Positions 9,127-17,773 of a DNA stretch of 64,000 bases are shown in pieces (position 1 is the first letter of the stretch; every line of letters begins with the position of its first letter). Under the pieces are notes generated by a model that was given only the letters and a program-made list of their open reading frames with translations, did no database searches and was not told the DNA's origin. A program made the position numbers and the translations under genes. This stretch comes from Sphingobacterium puteale (lineage in GTDB: Bacteria; Bacteroidota; Bacteroidia; Sphingobacteriales; Sphingobacteriaceae). Where the stretch lies: positions 62,001-126,000 of the forward strand of contig NZ_RBWS01000019.1 in NCBI RefSeq assembly GCF_003627955.1, in the 5' to 3' direction.

Positions 9127-11136
9127 ATGAAAAAAAACTTTTTAATTTCTTTATTATTAGTCGCAAACTCGTATGCCCTGAGCGCTCAGGAAATGAGCCA
9201 GGCGATCCTGTTGAAGGCACCGGGCAATCCGGCCAAACGCTTTGAACTACTTGATAATGGTGGGCAGACACTGGAGTCCACTACGATTATGCCCTTGGAT
9301 GTGAAGCAGACTATTGTCAAAAATGGAGGGACAACAATTGTCAATGTAGTTGTAACTGCCAAAGAACGGGTATACTTTAATTTTGAAAAAACATTTAAAA
9401 TTAAAAAGTATACACATACCGAAAGTGAGTTTCTGATGCCGGGTTTCTGGTATCATAAAAATATGCGGTCACCGCAGGAGGCACCTTCCTTTAAAACCAG
9501 CGATAGCTGGCAGGTACGGGAAGACCGCCTTAGCACACCTTTGACTGGTGTTTTCAATGCGGCTTCTAATACATATTATACCGTTATCCGATTAGATAAA
9601 ATAGAACGGGATGCCTTGACCCCACTTCAAGGTGGAGAGGTGATTCTAAGTGGTAAAACTGATCTTGGATTTACCGGATTTAAAAATGTAGATGGAACCT
9701 CAGCTTTGGTCTTTGGGTTTCCTTATCACGAAGCACCCAAGACTTATCTCCGAAAATTAACCTTAGCTCCCGAGGTTGTTGCCTTTGAAAAACTTGAAAA
9801 AGGTGAAACAAGACATCTTTCCTGGGAGATCAATGAAGGTAAAGCCGATAATTATGGTGATTTTGTGTCCAAGGCATGGACTTATTCCTACGACAGGCAG
9901 AAGCCGTCGACGTTTCCGACTGTTTATACTCCGGATCAAGCCAAAGATATTTTAGCAAATTTCTTTAAGGAGAGTTATGTCGGTGACAAGGAACTAAAAT
10001 ACTATTCAGGAGTACATATGCGGACAGATGATTGCAACAATACCGGATCCGCAGAAGTGGGATTTGTGGGGCGAGTCTTGCTCAACGCATACAATGCACT
10101 TGAATATGGAGAAACTCACGGGCAGACTCAATTGGTCAGCAACGCTAAGGCAATATTTGACAGTTATCTACAGCATGGTTTTACCGATAGTGGATTTTTT
10201 AGGGAGTTCGTCGATTTTACACACAACAACGAAACAAAAGAATTCAGTATTCGACGACAGTCGGAGGGGATCTTTGCGATGCTAAATTACCTCGGTTATG
10301 AACAGAAAAAGGGTAGAAAGCATCCTGAATGGGAACGGCGTATTAAAAAGTTACTTGGCAATTTTGCAAAACTCCAGCAGGCGGATGGAAGCTTTCCCCG
10401 TAAATTTGACGATCAGCTACAGGTAAAAGATGGCAGCGGCGGTAGCACACCTTCGGCCACGGTTCCATTGGTTATGGCTTCTGTTTATTTTAAACAAGGG
10501 GAATATCTTCAACAGGCGCAAAAATCTGCAATATATTTAGAACGGGAGATTATTTCTAAATCAGATTACTTTTCGTCCACCTTAGATGCCAATTGTGAGG
10601 ATAAGGAAGCATCTTTATATGCTTCTACAGCAATGTATTATTTGGCCTTGGTAAGTAAAGGGAAAGAGCGTCAATATTATTTGGAGCAGTGTAAGAAAGC
10701 AGCTTATTTTTGTCTCACTTGGTACTATACCTGGGATGTGCCTTTTGCCGCCGGACAAATGTTGGGCGATGTTGGTTTTAAATCCCGTGGCTGGGGAAAT
10801 GTCTCTGTTGAGAACAACCATGTCGATGTTTTTATCTTTGAATTCGCAGCTGTTCTCGATTGGCTCGCCAAGGAAACCAAAGAACAGCGGCTCTCCGCTT
10901 TTTCGAGTGTGATTAAGAGTTCCATGTTACAATTGATGCCGGTTAAAGACCATCTTTTTAATATCGCAAAAATAGGATATTATCCAGAGGTCGTACAACA
11001 TACGAATTGGGATTATGGAAAAAATGGGAAAGGATTTTACAACGATATTTTTGCCCCTGGTTGGACTGTTGCTTCCCTTTGGGAGTTGCTGAGCCCATCC
11101 AGAACAGCTGATTTTCTATCAATGGCGCGAAAATAG
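9127..11136 (+). CDS. Secreted PUL-associated protein, probable alpha/alpha-toroid hydrolase or lyase
   Basis: I do not recognise a named family. 669 residues with a signal peptide (cleavage after SAQ, ~20). Residues ~25-250 look all-beta. From ~275 on the sequence is helical with toroid-like features: DDCNNTGSAEVGFVGRVL, SRQSEGIFAMLNYLGY-like helix (RRQSEGIFAMLNYLGY), QQADGSFPRKFDD, and TLDANCEDKEASLYASTAM. Paired helices rich in Y/W/D around DGSFPRKFD suggest an active cleft. The all-beta N-terminal plus helical-barrel order resembles several glycan-active families. It is the last gene of the PUL1 operon, 51 bases after GH43, with a terminator 20 bases downstream, so a role in the same glycan's breakdown is inferred from context. 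Confidence 0.6.
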   Translation: MKKNFLISLLLVANSYALSAQEMSQAILLKAPGNPAKRFELLDNGGQTLESTTIMPLDVKQTIVKNGGTTIVNVVVTAKERVYFNFEKTFKIKKYTHTESEFLMPGFWYHKNMRSPQEAPSFKTSDSWQVREDRLSTPLTGVFNAASNTYYTVIRLDKIERDALTPLQGGEVILSGKTDLGFTGFKNVDGTSALVFGFPYHEAPKTYLRKLTLAPEVVAFEKLEKGETRHLSWEINEGKADNYGDFVSKAWTYSYDRQKPSTFPTVYTPDQAKDILANFFKESYVGDKELKYYSGVHMRTDDCNNTGSAEVGFVGRVLLNAYNALEYGETHGQTQLVSNAKAIFDSYLQHGFTDSGFFREFVDFTHNNETKEFSIRRQSEGIFAMLNYLGYEQKKGRKHPEWERRIKKLLGNFAKLQQADGSFPRKFDDQLQVKDGSGGSTPSATVPLVMASVYFKQGEYLQQAQKSAIYLEREIISKSDYFSSTLDANCEDKEASLYASTAMYYLALVSKGKERQYYLEQCKKAAYFCLTWYYTWDVPFAAGQMLGDVGFKSRGWGNVSVENNHVDVFIFEFAAVLDWLAKETKEQRLSAFSSVIKSSMLQLMPVKDHLFNIAKIGYYPEVVQHTNWDYGKNGKGFYNDIFAPGWTVASLWELLSPSRTADFLSMARK

Positions 11137-11155
11137 TGGTCGTGTGTTTATATGG

Positions 11156-11184
11156 AGCCACGTCGGGAGATGTGGCTTTTTTAT
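11156..11184 (+). terminator. Rho-independent terminator of the PUL1 operon (recurrent 'AGCCACGTC' hairpin)
   Basis: AGCCACGTC, loop GGGA, GATGTGGCT, then TTTTTT, beginning 19 bases after the stop codon. Nearly identical to the hairpin at 27176-27203 (one difference in about 30 bases) and related to others at 37607, 42617 and 58653. Confidence 0.85.
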
Positions 11185-11323
11185 GCTAAAATTTTTCTGG
11201 GTTGGTATGGCAACAGAGATTTCCTCATTACATATTATTGGTTCCTTGTTACTGGATTAGCGTTCAGTTTAACTTGTTATGGAAAAAATATGTATTTTTA
11301 GTGATATCAATTCTTACAGCATC

Positions 11324-11857
11324 ATGATCTATAATATCTTCAAAAAGATTTTTATCATCATCTCAGTGCTAATAATCTTGAGTTCTTGTAGTAATAAAAA
11401 AGCTGAAACATTCAATTCCCTTCTTTCAACTAAAGAATCCCGGGCATTTTCTATGCTCGTGGGCGAGAAAGGGCTCGAATCTACAAAACTGAAGCAGCTT
11501 ATTGCACACGAATATGGTCAGGCTTTACATACCATTGATCAGCAGGAGCTGGTGTTTGATTCCATTATTAACGATATTAAGAAGGCGGACATTGTCGGTC
11601 TGGTAGAAGGAAAGGAGGTTCAGTTGGAAGCTATAAATTACTATAGAGCTTTAAAGGATCTTTTTATGTTTACCAGAAAAGAAATAGAACAGGAGAAACG
11701 AATGCGTAGCGGAACAAAGGAACAACAATATGATGCACAGGATCAACTGCTTGTACTTGCCCGAGAAAAACAAATTCGTTATCAACAGGTCTATAAAAGC
11801 AGTGAAAAACTCCATACCAAAAGGAAGCAATTTGAAACCAAAAATGGACTTAAATAA
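11324..11857 (+). CDS. Small lipoprotein of unknown function, helical
   Basis: Not recognised. I prefer ATG at 11324 (177 residues) over 11279 because it gives a compact lipoprotein signal MIYNIFKKIFIIISVLIILSSC. The mature part is charged and probably helical/coiled-coil (EIEQEKRMRSGTKEQQYDAQ, REKQIRYQQVYKSSEKLHTK). No catalytic motif. It stands alone between the PUL1 terminator and a convergent truncated acetyltransferase. Confidence 0.65.
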   Translation: MIYNIFKKIFIIISVLIILSSCSNKKAETFNSLLSTKESRAFSMLVGEKGLESTKLKQLIAHEYGQALHTIDQQELVFDSIINDIKKADIVGLVEGKEVQLEAINYYRALKDLFMFTRKEIEQEKRMRSGTKEQQYDAQDQLLVLAREKQIRYQQVYKSSEKLHTKRKQFETKNGLK

Positions 11858-11910
11858 GATGTTATTAAACGATTTTATCTAAATCGAGCATATCGGCAGC
11901 CTTGGTTGGC

Positions 11911-12222
11911 TTAGGCGTCTCCTATAAAGATAAAATACTCGCCAAGCTTGTTTGCTGTCGAAATATTACAGATCCCAGCATAGCCAATAAGTGTATTTGA
12001 ATTAGTGAGAAAAATCCCCCAGTTATAATTTTTTGAATCGTTGACCACAGAGATAAACCATTTATCGATTGCTTCTCTTGTATTCAAAGATTGAAATGAA
12101 GAAAGGGAATATTTAATTGCTTCCGGATCGTTTAGCCAGGTATAAAATGATGTGACATCCTGGATTGATAGGGGCTTCAAAATTATCGTTTGAGTCCATT
12201 TATTTGATATTTTTTCTCGCAT
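11911..12222 (-). pseudogene. GNAT acetyltransferase, N-terminal half only
   Basis: 103 codons resembling the first half of a RimJ/RimL-type N-acetyltransferase: ILKPLSIQDVTSFYTWLNDPEAI near the start and GEYFIFIGDA at the end, which is where the acetyl-CoA loop (Q/R-x-x-G-x-G/A) should follow. A stop comes right after GDA, so the CoA-binding loop is missing. The 53 bases left before the next gene cannot hold the rest. Most likely a 3'-truncated remnant. Confidence 0.7.
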
Positions 12223-12368
12223 TAATAATCAGTTATCAATACCTAAGGAACATTTTTCGATTTTAAATGTAAAAAACAGTTCGATTTCTTACAATAGAAA
12301 GTAATTTTGGCATGTTTAAAAATAATAAAACATCTTATCTCTCCTCGAAATTGATTGGACTGCTGTGA

Positions 12369-13577
12369 TTAACTCTTCTGCTCAGCGTTAACTTTCTGTA
12401 ATTTCCACATAAATAGCATGATAATGATCAGGAAGGCCGAAAAGATAAAATAACGCCAAGCCAGCCCATTTTGCGTTGTCACTTTTCCGCTTATAGCAAC
12501 AATGATGTTAGATAGCGATGTTACGATATAAACCATTCCACCCATTAAACCGCCAGCAGTACCTGCATGTTTTGGGAAAAATAACATGCTAGTGGTAAAA
12601 AAGCTTGTAAACAAGACGCCCGAAATCGTATGAATAAAAAATGCAAAACCTACCATAATGTATAGATTCTGTTGAAATATGCCGACCACCATTAAAGCGA
12701 TAATAAGAGATGACTGCAATAGAACTGGAGCAATCACACGTGCAACGAAGTCAAGATGCATACACTTTTTTGTGATAAACCCACCGATCATCCAAGAAAA
12801 ACCAAGCATCAAAGTACAGTAGCCAATTGTAACGGATGAAAAATGAAATGTATTTTCGATAATAAATGGGCCTGTAATATTGAACAGCATAACAATGGAG
12901 TAACTAAATCCCAACACCAAAATCCCCAATATAAAACGCTTATTCTGCAACATCATTTTATACAGGTTCAAGTTATCCCGTAGGTTGATTTTTTTCTTTT
13001 CGGCAATACTTTCTCCACTATAAAGGATTTCAAACAACAATAAGCCACTGGCGTAAAAAGTAAGAAAATAGAAGTTGGCTCGCCAATTGAATATTTTTTC
13101 CAAATAGCCGCCCAGAAATGGCGCAAGTATCGGACCGCAGGACCAGACAATTGTAAAGTAACTCAGGTAATTCTTTAATCGCTCACCGGCATAAAGATCC
13201 ACGAAAAGCGCACGCGTGGCCACCACCAGAATGGATATGGCCACACCTTGGACTACTCTTAAGAGACAAATCAAAAATACGCTGTCTGTATGCGTTATCA
13301 AAAGGCTGCTTAGTATCAACAGTATCAAAGCCGAGACTTTCGGAAGATAACGGCCGATACTGTCAAGAATGTTGCCTATAAATAACTGGGAGATACCATA
13401 ACTGAGTAAATAACTTGTTAACGTCAATTGAATATCCCGCTCGTGAACATGTAAACTTTTAGCCATTGCCGGAAACGAAGGCAGGTAGATGTCCGTTACA
13501 AACCCAGAAAGGGGCATGGATACAAATGCCATGAACGTAACTAGTTTAATGCGGTGTGCGGATGCTTCTCTCAACAT
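12369..13577 (-). CDS. MFS drug-efflux transporter, Bcr/CflA type
   Basis: Inner-membrane proton antiporter of the drug:H+ type. 402 residues with about 12 hydrophobic helices. The Bcr/CflA-like first helix end TDIYLPSFPAMAKSL is present, then the loop 2-3 region GNILDSIGRYLPKV (a motif A variant), RVVQG in helix 4, and motif-C-like SCGPILAPFLGGYLE in helix 5. Located 89 bases downstream of an AraC-family regulator on the same strand, so the two may form a regulator-pump unit. The exported compound cannot be predicted. Confidence 0.88.
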   Translation of the reverse strand: MLREASAHRIKLVTFMAFVSMPLSGFVTDIYLPSFPAMAKSLHVHERDIQLTLTSYLLSYGISQLFIGNILDSIGRYLPKVSALILLILSSLLITHTDSVFLICLLRVVQGVAISILVVATRALFVDLYAGERLKNYLSYFTIVWSCGPILAPFLGGYLEKIFNWRANFYFLTFYASGLLLFEILYSGESIAEKKKINLRDNLNLYKMMLQNKRFILGILVLGFSYSIVMLFNITGPFIIENTFHFSSVTIGYCTLMLGFSWMIGGFITKKCMHLDFVARVIAPVLLQSSLIIALMVVGIFQQNLYIMVGFAFFIHTISGVLFTSFFTTSMLFFPKHAGTAGGLMGGMVYIVTSLSNIIVAISGKVTTQNGLAWRYFIFSAFLIIIMLFMWKLQKVNAEQKS

Positions 13578-13666
13578 TGTCTTGCTCTTTTTTATGAAAC
13601 AAAACTAGAGACTTTTTTGATAGCGTTAGTACTATTTGATAAAGTAAAAATTACGAAAATCAAATA

Positions 13667-14584
13667 TTACTTGTTTGTATGTCTGAATTTAAGCGGGGAT
13701 GTTCCTGCATTTTTTTTAAAGAAGTTGTTGAAATGAGCTGGTTCTTCAAATCCGAGTGTATAACCGATTTCGGCTACATTCCAATCGGTGTAGATTAATA
13801 GATTTTTAGCTTCTTCAAAAATTTTTCTTTTGATAATTTGGGTAGTAGTCAGATTAGTAACCGATTTGACAGAAGCATTTAGGTGGTTGACATGAACATT
13901 CAGCTGTCGTGCGAAATCTGCCGCTGTATGTAAGGCCAGTGGATATGCAGGGGAATCCAGAGGAAACTGTTTATGTAGCAGTTCGTCGAATAAGCGATAC
14001 ATTCGGAGACTTCCGGATTGATCCTGTGGGGCTACATCTTCCACTCGCCATTCCAGTGCAAGGTGGAGAATTGAAGCTAAATTGCTCTTGATCGCACTGC
14101 AGCGCAAAGGATAACCGGAGTTATTCAGACGGAACATATTGTCAAAAAAAGTTGTAACTAGGTTTAGTTGCTCCGCATCCAGAAAAACAATCGGCTTACT
14201 CCATTCTTTGAATAATGAGGTCTTTTTAAAAGGTTCAAATGTTTGACTACCAGTGAAAAATTCTTGGTTGAATAAACAAAAGTATCCCTCTTGTTTATTT
14301 GTGTCACAGACCCAGCTGTAAGGAATATTCAATGCTGGTAAAAAAAGAGCAGGCCGATCTATATACAACTCATGTGGACCATATTTAAACCAACCTTTCC
14401 CCAAGATCAGACTGATCTTATAAAAATCACGTCTATTGTAAGGCGTTTTAAAATCACAGTACTTACGGGGTGATATATTAAAATGTGATTTTCCGAGCTC
14501 CACATCCAATATTGTCCCATCGTTGGAATGCAGATGGCTCAATCGCTTGTAATAATCTTGTATGGTCTCTAATGTTTCACTCAT
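13667..14584 (-). CDS. AraC-family transcriptional regulator
   Basis: 305 residues. The N-terminal ~190 residues look like a cupin-type sensing domain (PRKYCDFKTPYNRRDFYKI ... ELYIDRPALFLPALNIPYSW). The C-terminal ~95 residues carry the AraC double helix-turn-helix: FARQLNVHVNHLNASVKSVT, then IFEEAKNLLIYTDWNVAEIG and FEEPAHFNNFFKKNAGTSP. It is upstream of and codirectional with the efflux gene, which is its likely target. A TAnnTTTG-type box (TAACTTTG on the minus strand, 14592-14599) lies just before the ATG and would imply a very short leader. Confidence 0.9.
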   Translation of the reverse strand: MSETLETIQDYYKRLSHLHSNDGTILDVELGKSHFNISPRKYCDFKTPYNRRDFYKISLILGKGWFKYGPHELYIDRPALFLPALNIPYSWVCDTNKQEGYFCLFNQEFFTGSQTFEPFKKTSLFKEWSKPIVFLDAEQLNLVTTFFDNMFRLNNSGYPLRCSAIKSNLASILHLALEWRVEDVAPQDQSGSLRMYRLFDELLHKQFPLDSPAYPLALHTAADFARQLNVHVNHLNASVKSVTNLTTTQIIKRKIFEEAKNLLIYTDWNVAEIGYTLGFEEPAHFNNFFKKNAGTSPLKFRHTNK

Positions 14585-14752
14585 GATTTTACAAAGTTAC
14601 AAAAATCAAATGTAATCATCGCTTTTTGTCAAACAGCCAACTTAATGTAACCCTTAAAGACGAAGAAGAGGAGGGGTCTGAAACGTAAAATACTTACGTC
14701 CAGAATAAAATAGCTGAAATATGCCAAAAGATGATTGGGCCAAGATCCAAGA

Positions 14753-14790
14753 AAAAGAGGAGTTTCAAAAACTTTGGAAACTCCTCTTTT
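14753..14790 (-). terminator. Terminator of the PUL2 operon
   Basis: Perfect 14-base stem AAAAGAGGAGTTTC (14753-14766) / GAAACTCCTCTTTT (14777-14790) with a 10-base loop, 19 bases past the metallophosphoesterase stop. Reading the minus strand, the stem is followed by a T-rich stretch. Confidence 0.9.
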
Positions 14791-14809
14791 GTCAGAAAAT
14801 TAATGGGAA

Positions 14810-15976
14810 TTAGTTGAGCGGATTGATCACAACCTGATCCACGACTTTCCCTTGCTGATCCAGGATTTTAAATGTTCCTTTTTCATTGTTTAGATCCACC
14901 CGAAGTACATTGTTGTTTGAGTTTACAATAATGGGGAAATGGGTGCTGTTTGTTGCATTTTGGATAATATGTTTATGCAGATGGCCAGATAACATAATTT
15001 GCGCACCGCCCTTATTTAGGATGGGAACAAATTTTTCTAAGATTTCCTGTTCGCCATGCCAACCTCCGAAAGGGGGCATATGACAGATGACTATCTTATA
15101 TTTGGCATCTTTAAATGACGGATCTTCAACCGCCTGTGCCAGCCAAGCAGCCTGTTCTGTGCGATAATTATCCATTTCGACAATACCACTGTATTCGATA
15201 TCCGTATCGGGTTTGTCTTCGCCACAGTCAAGTACGATGAAACCTGTGTTGCCGTGTCGGAACTGATAATAGAGTTTGCCTGTCGGTGTGGGGAAATATT
15301 TTGGATACTCAGTCGCAAAGGGTCCACGGGTTTCGTGGTTTCCCCGTGAATAGAACATGGGTTTTTCACTCGCAAATCTTTTAATGGCCGTGTCCATGAA
15401 TCCGTCATATAGTTGTTTCTCGCTCAGGAGATTATTGACCATATCTCCATTGAAAACAACAAAATCGCTTGTTTTTAAATCGCCGACATCCAATAGTTTA
15501 TCCAGAACCTCGTTGCGTTCATGGATATCGTTGACAACAGTAAAATGAGTCGAGGCAGCATTGCCAAGTGTCTGAAAGGATAATGGCGCCTGCCGATAGA
15601 CGTTGCTGGCCACAACTTTTCCATATTGTACATTGACACCTTCATGTTTTAAAACTTGTTGACTGTATACACGGTATCGGTATCGTGTTCCCGGTTTCAG
15701 ATTGTTCAAGTTAACCTGATGTAGCGTGCCAACTTTCTTAAAACCGTAGGCTGATGCAAAATACTTGGGTCTCTCTTTAAAGTAAAAATGGCTCGAGTCC
15801 TCCGGTGCCAGCTCTACCCATCCCGTTGCCGGTAGATCTGTTGTCCAAACAATGGACACCGAATGTTCGGTCAGTCCTTGGATAAAAGGGAGATGGGTTA
15901 TTTTGATATCTTCTTGTCCAATAGCCAACAAACTATTGAACAGGAGTAAAGCGATCATGAGATGCAATGTTTTCAT
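14810..15976 (-). CDS. Secreted metallophosphoesterase with N-terminal purple-acid-phosphatase-like domain
   Basis: Calcineurin-like dinuclear metal phosphoesterase, 388 residues with a signal peptide (ends AIG/Q at ~20). Residues ~30-125 form an Fn3-like domain as in purple acid phosphatases (SVSIVWTTDLPATGWVEL ... LNNLKPGTRYRYRVYS). The metal-site blocks are in order: NDIHERNEVLDKLL, VFNGDMVNN, YSRGNHETRG, KIVICHMPPFGG, MLSGHLHKH. In the first block D-x-H is preserved (DIH). It follows susD by one base, so it belongs to PUL2. A phosphatase or phosphodiesterase acting on a phosphorylated glycan or on released phosphate esters is a reasonable inference; substrate unknown. Confidence 0.88.
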   Translation of the reverse strand: MKTLHLMIALLLFNSLLAIGQEDIKITHLPFIQGLTEHSVSIVWTTDLPATGWVELAPEDSSHFYFKERPKYFASAYGFKKVGTLHQVNLNNLKPGTRYRYRVYSQQVLKHEGVNVQYGKVVASNVYRQAPLSFQTLGNAASTHFTVVNDIHERNEVLDKLLDVGDLKTSDFVVFNGDMVNNLLSEKQLYDGFMDTAIKRFASEKPMFYSRGNHETRGPFATEYPKYFPTPTGKLYYQFRHGNTGFIVLDCGEDKPDTDIEYSGIVEMDNYRTEQAAWLAQAVEDPSFKDAKYKIVICHMPPFGGWHGEQEILEKFVPILNKGGAQIMLSGHLHKHIIQNATNSTHFPIIVNSNNNVLRVDLNNEKGTFKILDQQGKVVDQVVINPLN

Positions 15977-15977
15977 G

Positions 15978-17768
15978 TTAATATCCGGGGTTTTGAATGA
16001 GTAAATTGTTCTTTTTTAATTCATCGCGTAAGATAGGTAGAAAATAAGCTTTATCCATCCAGCTGTATTTCTCAAAATCAATATGTCTGATCGTCGGTAT
16101 GCTTGCCGTGCTGTGGTCAGGGTTCATTTTGTACACAATGTCTGCGACCTTTGTCGTTCGGTTATAAATTTGAGGCCCTAATAGCCAACGACGGACATCA
16201 TAGAAACGATGTTCTTCAAAAGCCAGCTCTATTCTTCTTTCATTGCGGTACCTTTCTTTTAGCGCGGCTCCTACGTCGGTAATGACCGGCATCCCGGCTC
16301 TTTTACGGATCATATTTAAGTAGATGCGGGCTTCGTCCTCCAGTCCCAATTCAATGCAGGCTTCAGCATAATTCAAAAGGACTTCCGCATAACGCATGAA
16401 ACGCCAGGTCACCGCTTGCTTATCGTATTGCGCGTTTACTGCAGGATCGATATATTTTCGTAAATAATAGCCTGTATATGCGCCGTTCCAATCTTCGATC
16501 GTGCTTTTTCGAGTATCGACACCGTAAACCAGGTCAATTTTGCCAGTAGTAGCGTTCCAACGTTCCCATCTTCCTGTCTGTACTTTATTTTCAGGATCCA
16601 GGCCTTTCGCATCATCTGGTCTTTGTCTCCAGGAGGCACCATTATAAAGCACTGTTGCTGCAAATCTGGGATCTCTATTGTTGTAAGGATCTGCCGCCAT
16701 AGCTGGATCGGACCAATCAAACTTTTTACCGTCCAGGGTTTCGAAATCATCGACAAAGTCTCCGAGCGGCGCATTTGTACCCCAGCCATGGTAACCATTG
16801 GGCGAAGAGTAGAGGCCCACACGCTGGCCCATAGGAATGGTAAAGTATTTAATGAAAATATCTTCTTCGGTGTTTTTACTAAGGAAAAGTTCCGTAAGGT
16901 TTTGGGAAATATTATCCGTTACAGCCGGGATAGCTTTATACAATCTATATTTGTTCAGATCAATGACAGCTTTGGCCGCATCTTTTGCCGCCTGCCATCT
17001 TGCTGAGCGGTTTCCGTCCATATAACGAATCAATTCAGGTTTTTCAAATCCCGGAAATACATCTTTGTTATAAAGGTCACTCGCTGCATAAAGCAGGATC
17101 CTGGCCTTCAATGCGAGTGCTGCTCCCTTGGTTGCGCGTCCCAGGTTGGCTCCCGTATGGTCGAGCGGCAATAGTTGGGCAGCTTTGTCAAGTTCCGCCG
17201 TCATAAATTTGACGCAATCCGCATACGAACTTCGTTCTTTCTGAAATTCATCAGTCAATGCATACGGCTCCGTGATTAACGGCACACCACCATAAGTACT
17301 TGTCAGTAGGTGATAGTAATATGCCCGCATGAAATGCATTTCACCAGTCATACGATCTTTCATCGTTTTCCCATCAATGAGATTGGCGGAGAATGGAACT
17401 TGATCAACTTTCGAAAAAAAGAGATTGCAATACCGTATACTTTTATACAAATCAGCCCAGGATCGATAACGCGATACTCCCCAACCCAGGAGGTCATCCG
17501 GAGACTGGATGCTACGGTTAAAATTTAGGGAAGCTGCGTTTCCACGGTAATGCCCTTCATCGACCAGGTTGGCTTTGAACCGGCCATCTGTCAAGGGCTC
17601 GTCCAGTCGGAAATACAATTGATTGATAAATGTCTCTACCAATGCGGGGTCGGTCCAGACCGCGTTTTCGGAAAATTCCGTTGAAGGATCTGTATTTAAA
17701 AAGTCCTTTTGACAAGACCCAAGTGCCAACGTTGCTAGCAATATGAATAGATTAAATTGTCGTTTCAT
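15978..17768 (-). CDS. SusD/RagB-family glycan-binding lipoprotein (PUL2)
   Basis: 596 residues; lipoprotein signal MKRQFNLFILLATLALGSC with Cys19. SusD blocks: GEMHFMRAYYYHLLTSTYGG, RATKGAALALKARILLYAASD, the C-terminal RFMRYAEVLLNYAEACIELG, MIRKRAGMP, ERRIELAFEEHRFYDVRRW and a closing LIQNPGY. It lies 5 bases after its susC and one base before the metallophosphoesterase, consistent with one transcript. Binds the PUL2 glycan at the cell surface together with the SusC below. Confidence 0.95.
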   Translation of the reverse strand: MKRQFNLFILLATLALGSCQKDFLNTDPSTEFSENAVWTDPALVETFINQLYFRLDEPLTDGRFKANLVDEGHYRGNAASLNFNRSIQSPDDLLGWGVSRYRSWADLYKSIRYCNLFFSKVDQVPFSANLIDGKTMKDRMTGEMHFMRAYYYHLLTSTYGGVPLITEPYALTDEFQKERSSYADCVKFMTAELDKAAQLLPLDHTGANLGRATKGAALALKARILLYAASDLYNKDVFPGFEKPELIRYMDGNRSARWQAAKDAAKAVIDLNKYRLYKAIPAVTDNISQNLTELFLSKNTEEDIFIKYFTIPMGQRVGLYSSPNGYHGWGTNAPLGDFVDDFETLDGKKFDWSDPAMAADPYNNRDPRFAATVLYNGASWRQRPDDAKGLDPENKVQTGRWERWNATTGKIDLVYGVDTRKSTIEDWNGAYTGYYLRKYIDPAVNAQYDKQAVTWRFMRYAEVLLNYAEACIELGLEDEARIYLNMIRKRAGMPVITDVGAALKERYRNERRIELAFEEHRFYDVRRWLLGPQIYNRTTKVADIVYKMNPDHSTASIPTIRHIDFEKYSWMDKAYFLPILRDELKKNNLLIQNPGY

Positions 17769-17773
17769 GGTGA

